Of a stretch of 64,000 bases of DNA, positions 34,469-43,153 are shown piece by piece. Position 1 is the stretch's first letter. The number at the start of each line of letters is the position of its first letter. The translations under genes and the position numbers were made by a program. The notes under the pieces are model-generated. The model saw nothing but the letters and a program-made list of their open reading frames with translations, was not told where the DNA came from and made no database searches. Source of the stretch: Miltoncostaea sp050250915 (GTDB lineage: Bacteria > Actinomycetota > Thermoleophilia > Miltoncostaeales > Miltoncostaeaceae); contig JBFWNT010000014.1 of NCBI GenBank assembly GCA_050250915.1, forward strand, positions 40,148-104,147, given 5' to 3'.

Positions 34469-35293
34469 TCAGGCCCCGGCGGTGACGGGGTCGTCGGCGG
34501 GGGCGACGGGCTCGGCGGTCCTGGTGACCTCGTACCGCTTGATGACCTCGCCGAAGGGGAGCACGAAGTTGTAGCGGCCCCAGCTGGAGGCGACCATGCG
34601 GCGCACCGGCATCCGGTGCCACGGGTCGACGGCGGAGGGCGAGTCGAACGTGACGTTGCCGGGGCCGGAGAAGGCCTCGCCGCGGCCGTCCGAACCCACG
34701 ATCAGCTGGAAGTCGATCGGGGTCTTCACCAGCTCGCAGACCTCGGGCGGCGCGCCCTCCTCCGGGCTGGGGATGATCTTCAGCGTCACCAGCGGCGGGG
34801 TCACGATGTCGTCCGGGGCGAGGATGTCGCGGGGCCGCATCACGCCGGTGCAGATGCGCTTGCCCTTCGGGCGCTCCGCGTAGGCCGAGATGATCTCGTG
34901 CTCCTTCACCCACTCGACCTCGCCGAACAGCTTCGGGAAGCCGTACGGCTCGCGGCCCCCGATCAGGCCCACCTCGTTCGTGACGAGCAGGTTCGAGCAG
35001 TACGTGACCGGCTCGCCCTCCCACAGGCAGCTCACGCCCAGGATCGCCTCCGTGTAGGCGCCGAGGGTGGAGAAGTGGAAGTTCGTGAAGATGAGCTGCG
35101 CGATCGCCGGGGAGTGGGCGATCTCGAGCCCCTCCGGCACGATCGCCGCGGCTGCGTCGTCGTCGGTCTCGTAGGCGAACGCCATCATCTCGATGCCGCG
35201 GTAGTAGTACGGCGGCTTGTCGAACGGCGGGTCGCCCGGCGGCATCGAGAAGCCGAAGCGATCGGGTGTCAGACGTCCGGGGGTGCCGGGCAT
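34469..35293 (-). CDS. Acetoacetate decarboxylase-family protein
   Basis: A 274-residue ADC-superfamily protein with the Schiff-base lysine region GLIGGREPYGFPKLFGEV (Lys in GFPK), and YTEAILGVSCLWEGEP. It may decarboxylate a beta-keto acid; many members act on other substrates. AGGAGGACCCCG precedes ATG 35293. Promoter upstream (TAGCGT box, CGTTAACG in the spacer) matches that of the adjacent BTAD regulator, so regulator and enzyme are probably co-controlled. Confidence 0.85.
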   Translation of the reverse strand: MPGTPGRLTPDRFGFSMPPGDPPFDKPPYYYRGIEMMAFAYETDDDAAAAIVPEGLEIAHSPAIAQLIFTNFHFSTLGAYTEAILGVSCLWEGEPVTYCSNLLVTNEVGLIGGREPYGFPKLFGEVEWVKEHEIISAYAERPKGKRICTGVMRPRDILAPDDIVTPPLVTLKIIPSPEEGAPPEVCELVKTPIDFQLIVGSDGRGEAFSGPGNVTFDSPSAVDPWHRMPVRRMVASSWGRYNFVLPFGEVIKRYEVTRTAEPVAPADDPVTAGA

Positions 35294-35335
35294 CGGGGTC
35301 CTCCTCGGAACGGGGCCAGATCCACCCGCGACGCT

Positions 35336-35354
35336 AGGACCGCCCCCGTTAACG
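35336..35354 (-). promoter_or_regulatory. Promoter with CGTTAACG in the spacer (ADC gene)
   Basis: On the minus strand CGTTAACG (35347-35354), 8 bp, then CCTAGCGT containing the TAGCGT -10 box. GTTAAC starts exactly 17 nt before the -10. The palindrome overlaps the TAA stop of the BTAD regulator. The same layout precedes the regulator itself (38431-38452). Confidence 0.5.
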
Positions 35355-38300
35355 CGCTGTCGCAGCCCCGTCCCGGAGGCGGTCCAGCAGCGCCACCGTC
35401 TCGGCCGACGGCTGGAGCCCCAGCTCGGCCAGGGCGTCGCGGCACTCGAGGAACGGCTCCACCGCCGACGCCGGGCCCTCCGCCGCCGCCCGCGCGCGCA
35501 TCAGCAGCCGCCACCCGTCCTCGCGGTACGGCTCCGCCGTGACCGCCGCCCGCGCCGACGCCGCCGCCCGCGCCGCCCGCCCCGCCGCCAGCAGCGACGT
35601 CGCGTGCTCGCGCAGCGCCTCGGACACCCGGCCGGCCAGCAGGGTGCGGCGCTCGCCGGCGGCCTCGCCGTCGGCGCCCGGCAGGTACGGGCCGTGGGTC
35701 GCCAGCCCCAGGGCCGCCTCGATCGTCGCCTGGCGGGTGTCGCCCACCTCGCGCCGCGACCGCGCCAGCAGGGCCTCCAGCGCGCCGTCCTCCGCCACCA
35801 CCGCGTCGGCGGGCCGCCACGACAGCCGCCCGTCGGCCGACTCCAGCGTCACCCCGGCCGGCAGGGCGCGCCGCAGCCGGTGGACCAGCTGGCGCAGGTA
35901 GTTGGCGCTGTCGATGCTCCCCTCGAAGAGGGCCTCGGCCACCTCCGCCCGCGGCACCCCCGACGGCCCGGCCCGGGCGACCACCGCCGCCAGCTCCACC
36001 CCCTTCGGCGACACGCCCGGCAGCGGACGCCCGTCGCGCTCGATCGCCGCCCGCCCCAGCGTTCGCACCACCAGGCGCGCGTCCTCCAGGCTCGCCCGCC
36101 CCGGCGCCGACCACTGCGCCCCCGCCAGCCCGCGCCACACCGGATCGTCGGCGGGCGCGGCGTCGATGCGGCGCGCCAGCACCTCCGGCAGCGCCTCCAG
36201 CGCCGTCAGGAGCGGACCGAGGGTGCCCATCGCCACCGCCGCGGCGTGGGCGGCGTCCGCCGCGGCGTCGTGCCCCGCCTCGTCGCCACGCCGCCACGAC
36301 GCCTCCGCCAGCGCCACCAGCGCCGTGGGCAGCTCCAGCCGCCGCCCGGCGCGCTCCATCCCCGCCGCCGCGGAGGCGAGCAGCGCGTGCGCCTCGTCCG
36401 GGTCGCCGCCCAACCCGAGGTGGGCGATCGCGTACCACGTGTCGGCCCACTCGCGGAACAGGTGCAGCCCCCGGGCGCCGCACCACGCGCGCGCCCCGCC
36501 GAGGGCCTCGACCGCCTCCGGCAGCCGCCCCAGGCGGGCCAGCATGCGCCCCTCGCTGACGGCGAACACCGCCCGGTCGGCCAGGCGGTAGCCGTGGTGC
36601 CGCGACGTGACGCGGGCCGCGCGGATCAGGCGCAGCCCGCGCTCGCGGTCGCCCTCCGCGAACAGCAGCTCCGCCTCCACCTGCTGCCAGAACTCGATGA
36701 AGCGCGACGCGCGGATGCGGGCCTCCGCCGCCTCCAGCACCGCGCGCGCCTCGGACAGGTCGCCGCGGTTGCGCAGCACCGCCACCCGGTAGATCTCCGC
36801 CAGCGTCGCCGTCACGGGCCCCCGGGCCCGCGCCGCCCACGCCAGGCGCTCCACCGCCCCGAACTCGCCGCGGTAGTAGAAGGCCGACTGGAGGGCCACG
36901 TGCAGGGGCCAGGTGCGGTCGAGCTCGTCGCCGGCGAAGCCGGGCGGCGGGTCGTCGCCCAGGGCGGTGCCGGCGATGAAGCGGATCACCCGGGCGCGCC
37001 GGGTCGCCTCGGCGGGCGGGGTCAGGGCCAGCATGCCCGCCCAGTCGCCGGAGATGTGCAGTCCCCAGGCCGCCCACGCGGCCACGTCGGGCGCCTCCAC
37101 CAGCAGCCGGTCGAACTCGCCGGAGGCGCGCATCCGCCGCACCAGCTCCTCCAGGTCGTCCTGGCGGCGGCTCATCAGCAGGCTGCGGACCTGCACGCCT
37201 CGCAGGTCGTGGCGCCGCGAGAGCGTCGCCTCGCCCAGCGCGTCGCACCAGCGCAGCACCTTGTCCCAGTCGGCGCGCCGCATCAGGGCGCCGGCGGCTG
37301 CCACCACCACGTCCTCCGCCTCCCGCAGCTCCCCCGCGGCGAGCAGCGCACCGGCGGCCTCCTCCGGCTGGTCCTCGGCCAGCAGCGCGCGGCCGTAGCG
37401 GGCCCGGAGCGCGTGCAGGTCTCCGGCCTCGCCGCGGCGCAGCTCCGCGAGCAGGAACTCCCGGAAGCGGGGGTGGTAGCGCAGGCCCTCCGCGTCGACG
37501 GTCCCCGGCAGGTGGTGGCGGCAGATCGCGCTGAACGCCTCGTCGGCGGACGCCACCCCGAGCAGCGTCGCGAGGCGGGAGGGGGTCACCACGTCGAGCA
37601 GCGCGCTCCGCAGCACCGCGTCGCGCAGGTCGGACGGCAGGGCGTCGAGCACCTCCGACCCGAGGTAGGCGAAGAAGGGATCGTCGGCGCCGCCCGCCGC
37701 CTCCGCCGGGCCGCCGCGCAGGGCGTCGAACACGATGCCCGCCGCCCACCCACCGGACGCCGCGGCGATCTCCTCCGCGCTGCCCGGCAGACCGCGCGCG
37801 TCCAGCAGGGCGGCGACCTCGTCGGGCCGGAACGCCAGCTCCTCCTCCGACACCGCACCCACCCGGCCGGCCAGCAGGTCGCGCCCCAGGTCCACGTGGA
37901 GCAGCCGCCGCGACACCAGCACGATCAGCGCGTCCTCCGACGCGGCGTCCAGGAACGCCCGCAGCGCCCGCAGCACCGGGGCGCGCGCCTCGACGTGGTG
38001 GAGGTCGTCGATCACCACCGTCGCGCCCGCGGGCAGCTCCTCGCCGAGGATGGCGGCGCAGTCCTCTGGCGCGAGTCCATCCTCCAGCAGCCGGCGGGTG
38101 CGCTCCGCCGCCTCCGGGTCGACCGCGGCGATCGCGGCGGCGAGGTAGGTGGTGAAGCGCCCCGGCCCGTCGTCGGACTCCCACAGCGACAGCCACGCGT
38201 GCGGCCCGGGGCGCGCGGCCACCAGCTGGGCCACGGCGGTGGTCTTCCCGGACCCGGCGGGGGCCACCACCACCAGGATGCGCCGCCCCTCGGCGGCCCC

Positions 38301-38396
38301 CGCGAGCGTCCCGAGCACCCGCGGGCGCTCGATGGTGCCCGCGCCGACGGGCGGGACGAGGGTCTTCGAGGCGATGAGTCCGCGCGGGTTGGACAT
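35349..38396 (-). CDS. MalT/LAL-like ATPase regulator with BTAD output domain
   Basis: A 1015-residue regulator. P-loop APAGSGKTT at about residue 45, Walker B TVVIDDLHH, a long helical-repeat middle, then an OmpR-like winged helix (about 760-840, VVRTLGRAAIERDGRPLPG) and a bacterial transcriptional activator domain (about 860-1010, GPYLPG, RAAVTAEPYREDGWRLLMRA), as in SARP-type activators. Signal binding is expected in the repeats. It likely controls the ADC-like gene and itself through the shared CGTTAACG element. Confidence 0.87.
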   Translation of the reverse strand: MSNPRGLIASKTLVPPVGAGTIERPRVLGTLAGAAEGRRILVVVAPAGSGKTTAVAQLVAARPGPHAWLSLWESDDGPGRFTTYLAAAIAAVDPEAAERTRRLLEDGLAPEDCAAILGEELPAGATVVIDDLHHVEARAPVLRALRAFLDAASEDALIVLVSRRLLHVDLGRDLLAGRVGAVSEEELAFRPDEVAALLDARGLPGSAEEIAAASGGWAAGIVFDALRGGPAEAAGGADDPFFAYLGSEVLDALPSDLRDAVLRSALLDVVTPSRLATLLGVASADEAFSAICRHHLPGTVDAEGLRYHPRFREFLLAELRRGEAGDLHALRARYGRALLAEDQPEEAAGALLAAGELREAEDVVVAAAGALMRRADWDKVLRWCDALGEATLSRRHDLRGVQVRSLLMSRRQDDLEELVRRMRASGEFDRLLVEAPDVAAWAAWGLHISGDWAGMLALTPPAEATRRARVIRFIAGTALGDDPPPGFAGDELDRTWPLHVALQSAFYYRGEFGAVERLAWAARARGPVTATLAEIYRVAVLRNRGDLSEARAVLEAAEARIRASRFIEFWQQVEAELLFAEGDRERGLRLIRAARVTSRHHGYRLADRAVFAVSEGRMLARLGRLPEAVEALGGARAWCGARGLHLFREWADTWYAIAHLGLGGDPDEAHALLASAAAGMERAGRRLELPTALVALAEASWRRGDEAGHDAAADAAHAAAVAMGTLGPLLTALEALPEVLARRIDAAPADDPVWRGLAGAQWSAPGRASLEDARLVVRTLGRAAIERDGRPLPGVSPKGVELAAVVARAGPSGVPRAEVAEALFEGSIDSANYLRQLVHRLRRALPAGVTLESADGRLSWRPADAVVAEDGALEALLARSRREVGDTRQATIEAALGLATHGPYLPGADGEAAGERRTLLAGRVSEALREHATSLLAAGRAARAAASARAAVTAEPYREDGWRLLMRARAAAEGPASAVEPFLECRDALAELGLQPSAETVALLDRLRDGAATAR

Positions 38397-38432
38397 CGGC
38401 CGTTCCGCGGTCCGGGGCCGGGGACGTAACAG

Positions 38433-38452
38433 TAGGCGGAGGGGCGTTAACG
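38433..38452 (-). promoter_or_regulatory. Promoter with CGTTAACG in the spacer (BTAD regulator)
   Basis: On the minus strand CGTTAACG (38445-38452), 8 bp, CCTACTGT with TACTGT as -10, 37 bp from ATG 38396. Same spacing as in front of the ADC gene. Confidence 0.5.
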
Positions 38453-38509
38453 GAGCGTTTTCGGAACCGTCGCGCTCCAGACCCCGGCGCCCGCGCCGAT
38501 GGACATGGC

Positions 38510-39349
38510 ATGACGCGGTCGCAGGAGCTCCGGGTGGTGCGCGCGGTCCGCGACGGCGACGCCCTGGAGATGGGCGCCACGGCGCGCGAGCTCGCCGCCG
38601 GCGCCGACCCCGTCGCCACCGCACGGGCCCTGCTGGCCGGCGACGACCCGGGCCGCCGGGAGTTCGCCGCCCGCCTGCTCGGCGAGGTCGCGGCCCGCGG
38701 CGGCGCCTCCGCCGACGCCGCGGTGGTCGCGCTGGGCGAGCTGGCCCGCACGGGCGAGGACCACGCCGTGCTGTGCGCCGCCCTCGAGGCGCTCGGCGTG
38801 CTGACCGACGCGTCCGCCGCCCGCGAGCCGCTGCTGGCCCTGGCGACCCACCCCTCCTTCTCGATCCGCTGGCGCCTGGCCGCCGCCCTCCGCGCCGCCC
38901 ACACCGACGACCCGCGGGTGGAGGCCGCCCTGGTCTCGCTGGCGGCCGACCCGCGGCCGATCGTGCGCCTGGAGGCGGTCGACGCCCTGGCCCTGCTCCG
39001 GCCCCCGCACGCGCCCGCGGTCGACGACGCCCTGCGCGCCGCCTGCGACGACGAGGACGAGCGCACCGTCGTCTCGGCCCTGGTGGGCCTGGCCCGCGCC
39101 CGCGTGCACCTGCCCGCCGAGCCGCTCGCGCGGGCGCTGGCGCCCGAGCGGATGGCCGCCGTCCCGTCCGGCGCGGCCGAGCGCCTGCTGACCGCGCTGG
39201 CCCACTCCGAGCGCCCCGAGGCCCTGCCGCCGCTACGCCACCTGGCGCTGCTCTGGAAGCCGCGCGACCCGATCGCCGCGCGCGCCCTGACCGCCGCCGT
39301 GGCCGCGTGCGGGTCGACCGAGCGCACGCCGGAGCCGGCCGCCCGGTAG
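38510..39349 (+). CDS. HEAT-repeat-like helical protein
   Basis: A 279-residue Ala/Leu/Arg-rich protein made of paired helices about 32-38 residues long (for example REFAARLLGEVAARGG, WRLAAALRAAHTDDPRVEAALVSLA, IVRLEAVDALALLR), the pattern of HEAT/PBS-lyase-like repeats that act as protein-binding scaffolds. No catalytic motif seen. No partner gene is evident; its end forms one arm of a shared terminator with amt. Confidence 0.6.
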   Translation: MTRSQELRVVRAVRDGDALEMGATARELAAGADPVATARALLAGDDPGRREFAARLLGEVAARGGASADAAVVALGELARTGEDHAVLCAALEALGVLTDASAAREPLLALATHPSFSIRWRLAAALRAAHTDDPRVEAALVSLAADPRPIVRLEAVDALALLRPPHAPAVDDALRAACDDEDERTVVSALVGLARARVHLPAEPLARALAPERMAAVPSGAAERLLTALAHSERPEALPPLRHLALLWKPRDPIAARALTAAVAACGSTERTPEPAAR

Positions 39350-39363
39350 CCCCGGGCGGCCGG
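39335..39363. terminator. Bidirectional terminator hairpin
   Basis: Perfect 12-bp stem CCGGCCGCCCGG / CCGGGCGGCCGG with a 5-nt loop, overlapping the last codons and TAG of the helical-repeat gene and lying 10 bp from the amt stop. Serves both convergent transcripts. Confidence 0.7.
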
Positions 39364-39373
39364 TCCGGTCGCC

Positions 39374-40645
39374 CTACAGGCGGTCCGCCAGGATCTGCTC
39401 CGGGATGGTCTGCTCCGTGATCAGGATCGCGCCCTCGCCGCTGACGTACGCCTCCTCGCCGTGGGCGACGACGTCCATGCCGAGCGCCTCCTCGTGCTCG
39501 TTCACGCGCAGCGGCATCACCATGCCGATGAGCTTCAGCAGCGCGAACGTCACCACGAACGCGTAGGCGGGCGCCGCCGCGGCGGCCACCAGCTGGTCCA
39601 GCAGCTGGCCCGGGTTGCCGTAGAAGAGGCCGTCGGCGACGCCGTTCCAGTCGGCCTGCGCGACGAAGCCGATGAAGATGATCCCCAGGAACCCGGCGAT
39701 CCCGTGGGCGGCCAGCACGTCGAGCGTCTCGTCGACCCGCGTGCGGGTGCGCCACGCGATGACCGCGTAGCTCGGGATCGCGGCCAGCGCGCCCAGCGCC
39801 ATCGCCCACGCCGGGCTGACGTAGCCGCCCGCCGGGGTGATCGCCACGCACCCGACGATGATCGCCGTGGCCGCGCCGATGGCCGTGACCTTGCGGCCCC
39901 GCGCCAGGTCGAGCAGGAACCAGACGATCAGCGTGCAGGCGGGGCAGAGGAGCGTGTTGGTGAACGCCAGCACGCTCGGGTCGCCGGTGCCGAACCCGCT
40001 GCCGCCGTTGAAGCCGAACCAGCCGAACCAGAGCAGGCCCGCGCCCAGCAGCACGTACACGGCGTTGTGCGGCAGCAGCGCCTGGCGTCCGTAGTCGCGC
40101 CGCGCGCCCACCACCAGCGCCGCGGCCAGCGCCGAGAAGCCGGAGCCCATCTCCACCGGCACGCCGCCGGCGAAGTCGAGGGTGCCCCGCTCCATCAGCC
40201 AGCCGCCGCCGAACGCCCAGTGGGCCAGGACGGCGTAGACGACGATCGACCAGACCGCCGCGAACAGCAGGAACGCGCCGAAGTGCATCCGCTCGACCAC
40301 CGCGCCCGACACCAGGGCGGTGGTGATGATGCAGAACGTCGCCTGGAAGGCGAAGAACACGAGATGCGGGATCGAGCTGCCCTCGCGCGGCGTGAACGCC
40401 ACGTCCTGGAGGAAGGCGTGGTCGAGCCCGCCGGTGAACGCGCCCGTGCCGTCGAACGCGATCGAGTAGCCCACGATCGCCCACGTGATGGTGGCGATCG
40501 CCAGCGCGGCGACGCACATCATGAAGGTGTTGAGCGTGTTCTTGGACCGCACGAGCCCGGCGTAGAACAGGCCGAGCGCCGGGGTCATCATCAGGACCAG
40601 GCCGGTGGCGGCCAGCATCCATGCGGTGTCCCCGGTGTCGATCAC
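39374..40645 (-). CDS. amt: Ammonium transporter
   Basis: A 423-residue Amt/MEP channel with 11 membrane segments. Seen: AATGLVLMMTPALGLFYAGLVRSKN, FQATFCIITTALVSGAVVERM, LDFAGGVPVEMGSGFSAL (with the His-pair region later in DVLAAHGIAGFLG). Moves ammonium/ammonia across the cytoplasmic membrane and is gated by PII. GTG 40645 overlaps the PII stop by 4 bp (GTGA): glnK-amt order as in many bacteria. Confidence 0.93.
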   Translation of the reverse strand: MIDTGDTAWMLAATGLVLMMTPALGLFYAGLVRSKNTLNTFMMCVAALAIATITWAIVGYSIAFDGTGAFTGGLDHAFLQDVAFTPREGSSIPHLVFFAFQATFCIITTALVSGAVVERMHFGAFLLFAAVWSIVVYAVLAHWAFGGGWLMERGTLDFAGGVPVEMGSGFSALAAALVVGARRDYGRQALLPHNAVYVLLGAGLLWFGWFGFNGGSGFGTGDPSVLAFTNTLLCPACTLIVWFLLDLARGRKVTAIGAATAIIVGCVAITPAGGYVSPAWAMALGALAAIPSYAVIAWRTRTRVDETLDVLAAHGIAGFLGIIFIGFVAQADWNGVADGLFYGNPGQLLDQLVAAAAAPAYAFVVTFALLKLIGMVMPLRVNEHEEALGMDVVAHGEEAYVSGEGAILITEQTIPEQILADRL

Positions 40646-40995
40646 TTCGTCACCGGCGTCACGGCGCCCTCGGCGGTCTCGCCGGTCCGGATCCGCACCG
40701 CCTGGTGCAGGTCGAGCACGAAGATCTTGCCGTCGCCGACCTCGCCGGTGCGGCCGCCCTCGCTCACGGCGTCGATGGCGGTCTGCACGAACGGCTCGCT
40801 CACGGCGATCTCGAACCGCACCTTCTCCGACAGCCCCATCTTCACGGTGGTGCCGCGGTACGTCTCCACCCGCTCCAGCTCGCCGCCGTGCCCCTGCACG
40901 CGGCTGAGCGAATACCCGCGGATGTCGGCGCGGTAGAGCGCTTCCAGCACCGCGTTCGCGCGCTCCGGGCGCACGATCCCGATGACCAGCTTCAC
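40642..40995 (-). CDS. PII signalling protein lacking Tyr51
   Basis: A 117-residue PII protein that aligns without gaps to E. coli GlnK over the first 60 residues (KLV at 2-4, RGY/QG turn at 26-28, YRG at 46-48, K58-V59). T-loop residue 51, the Tyr that is uridylylated or adenylylated in most PII proteins, is Val here (YRGTTVKMG). The conserved Lys58 is kept. So this PII probably works by ATP/ADP/2-oxoglutarate binding only, blocking the Amt channel in the adjacent gene. GTG 40995 is the start. Confidence 0.88.
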   Translation of the reverse strand: MKLVIGIVRPERANAVLEALYRADIRGYSLSRVQGHGGELERVETYRGTTVKMGLSEKVRFEIAVSEPFVQTAIDAVSEGGRTGEVGDGKIFVLDLHQAVRIRTGETAEGAVTPVTK

Positions 40996-41094
40996 GTTGG
41001 CCCCCTGACGAGTTCCGGCCTCGATCTCCGGGCGGATCCAGGCCGAGCGCGGCGAGCCTACCCGCGCCGCGGCGGGGCGGGATACCCTCGGCCG

Positions 41095-41913
41095 ATGCGC
41101 CTGGGGATCCACCTGCCGCAGTTCCGCGAGGCGGTCCCGGGGGAGGTGCTGGCGGCGGCGGCGCGGGACGCCGAGGAGGCGGGCGCCGACGACCTGTGGG
41201 TCTCCGACCACCTCATCCTCCCGGCGGGCAGCGAGCGGCCGCCGGAGGTGTTCCACGACCCGCTGACGGTGCTCACCTGGGCCGCAGCCGCCACCCGCTC
41301 GGCGGGCCTGGGCACCAGCGTCCTGGTGGCGCCGTACCGCCATCCGGTGGCGCTGGCGCGGTCGCTGGCCAGCCTCGACGCGCTGTCGGGCGGCCGCGTG
41401 ATCTGCGGGATCGCGTCGGGGTGGATGGAGTTCGAGTTCCACGCCCTGGGCGTGCCGTTCGAGGAGCGGGGCGTGCGCACCGACCAGACGATCGCCGTCT
41501 GCCGGCGCCTCTGGTCCGGGGCGGGCGACTACACCTGGATGGGCCGGCGGGTGGAGGGCGTCACGCTGCAGCCGGGCCCCGCGAGGCCGGGCGGCCCGCC
41601 GGTGTGGGTGGGCGGCAACACGGACGCGGGCATCAGCCGCGCGGTCCGCGCCGGCGACGGCTGGCACACCACGGTGGCGCATGAGGAGGGCCTGGCGGAG
41701 CGGGTCGAGGCCCTGGAGCGGGCGCTCGCCGCCGCCGGCCGCGACCGGGAGGGCTTCACGGTGTCGGCGCGCATCCGCGCGGACGTCGCCCGGGTGGCCC
41801 GCGTGGCCCCGCGGATGCGGGCGCTGGGCGTCGACCACCTGGTGGTCGACCTGCCGGCGTTCAGCCCGGAGCGGTTCCGCGACGACGTGGCAGGGCTTCG
41901 CGCGCTGGTGTGA
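41095..41913 (+). CDS. Luciferase-like, F420-type oxidoreductase
   Basis: A 272-residue LLM-fold flavin/F420 oxidoreductase: MRLGIHLPQF, DLWVSDHLI, GTSVLVAPYRHPVALARSLASLDALSGGR, GIASGWMEFEF and PVWVGGNTDAGISRA. Acts as a monooxygenase or F420-dependent reductase; the gene-neighbour context does not reveal the substrate. Leaderless start, TACCCT box at 41083-41088. Its 3' end overlaps the converging MFS gene by 53 bp. Confidence 0.87.
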   Translation: MRLGIHLPQFREAVPGEVLAAAARDAEEAGADDLWVSDHLILPAGSERPPEVFHDPLTVLTWAAAATRSAGLGTSVLVAPYRHPVALARSLASLDALSGGRVICGIASGWMEFEFHALGVPFEERGVRTDQTIAVCRRLWSGAGDYTWMGRRVEGVTLQPGPARPGGPPVWVGGNTDAGISRAVRAGDGWHTTVAHEEGLAERVEALERALAAAGRDREGFTVSARIRADVARVARVAPRMRALGVDHLVVDLPAFSPERFRDDVAGLRALV

Positions 41914-43096
41914 CCGCGGCCCAGGCGGCCAGGGCGACCGCTGCGAACACGGCCCCGGCGACGCACACCGCGGACCACCCGCCCAGGCTCCATGCGGCGG
42001 CCGCCGCCGCCGATCCGACGGTGCCGCCGGCGAAGCACGCCGTCATGTAGGCGGTGGTCACGCGGCTCGCGTTCTCGGCGCCGAGCTCGTAGATCGCCCC
42101 CTGGCTCAGCACCATCTGGCCCTGGACGCCGAAGTCCAGCACGAGCAGCCCCACGATCAGGGCCGTGACCGACGTGCCGCCCCACAGCAGCAGCGCCCAG
42201 CTGGCGAGGATGCACGTGAGCACCCCGGCGGTCGCGATGCGCCCGTGCCCCCGGTCGTGGGCGCGGCCCATCCCCTGGGCGCCGAGCGCGCCCACTAGGC
42301 CCGCGAGCCCGAACAGGCCGATCGCCCGCTCCGAGTAACGGTACGGGTCGCCGGCCAGCAGGAACGCCAGCGAGGTCCACACCACCGTGAAGCCGGCGAA
42401 CCCGCAGGCGCCGTAGACCATCCGGTGGCGCAGCACCGGCTCGCGGGTCACCAGGGTCCCGATGCTGCGCAGCAGCCGTCCGTAGGGCAGCGACGACGAC
42501 GGCGCCACGCGCGGCAGCGTCCGGGCCAGCGCGGCGGCCAGGCCCGCCATCAGGATCGCCGCCACCGCGAAGGGCGCCCGCCAGCCGAGGGCGTCGGCCA
42601 GGATGCCGGACACGGTCCGCGCCAGCAGCACGCCGATCAGCACGCCGCTCATCACCGTGCCGACCACGCGGCCGCTCTCCGCCACCGGCGCCAGGATGCT
42701 GGCGAACGGGATCAGGATCTGGACCACCACCGAGGTCAGCGCCGCCAGACCCAGCGCCGCGGCCAGCACGGCGACCCCGGGGGCGAGCGCCGCCAGCGCC
42801 ATCCCGGCGCCGCTGACCAGCAGCAGCGTCACCACCAGGCGGCGGCGGTCGAGCAGGTCGCCCAGCGGCACCAGGAACACCAGGCCCGCGGCGTACGCCA
42901 CCTGCGTCACGGTCACCAGCAGGCCGGCGGCCGCCTCCGAGATACCGAAGGCGTCCGCGATCGCCGACAGCAGCGGCTGCGCGTAGTAGAGGTTCGCGAC
43001 GGTCGCGCCGCACGCCACCGCCAGCAGCACCACCAGGCCGCGCGGGATCGACCCGCCACCCGCTCGGAGCTCGGCGTTGGCGGCGGTGAGACCCAC
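41861..43096 (-). CDS. MFS transporter (12 helices)
   Basis: A 411-residue MFS carrier: NLYYAQPLLSAIADAFGISE, GLVFLVPLGDLLDRRRLV (motif A), 12 hydrophobic segments. The NLYYxQPLL start is typical of the YtbD/AraJ-like sugar- or drug-efflux group. GTG 43096 is 8 nt behind a TAGCGT box (43105-43110 complement), supporting a leaderless start. Confidence 0.85.
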   Translation of the reverse strand: MGLTAANAELRAGGGSIPRGLVVLLAVACGATVANLYYAQPLLSAIADAFGISEAAAGLLVTVTQVAYAAGLVFLVPLGDLLDRRRLVVTLLLVSGAGMALAALAPGVAVLAAALGLAALTSVVVQILIPFASILAPVAESGRVVGTVMSGVLIGVLLARTVSGILADALGWRAPFAVAAILMAGLAAALARTLPRVAPSSSLPYGRLLRSIGTLVTREPVLRHRMVYGACGFAGFTVVWTSLAFLLAGDPYRYSERAIGLFGLAGLVGALGAQGMGRAHDRGHGRIATAGVLTCILASWALLLWGGTSVTALIVGLLVLDFGVQGQMVLSQGAIYELGAENASRVTTAYMTACFAGGTVGSAAAAAAWSLGGWSAVCVAGAVFAAVALAAWAAVTPAREALPRRRGTAPG

Positions 43097-43153
43097 GGCC
43101 CCCGACGCTACGCCCCGGGGCGCCCCGCGCGCCCGAGCCCTAGGGTCGAGGGG

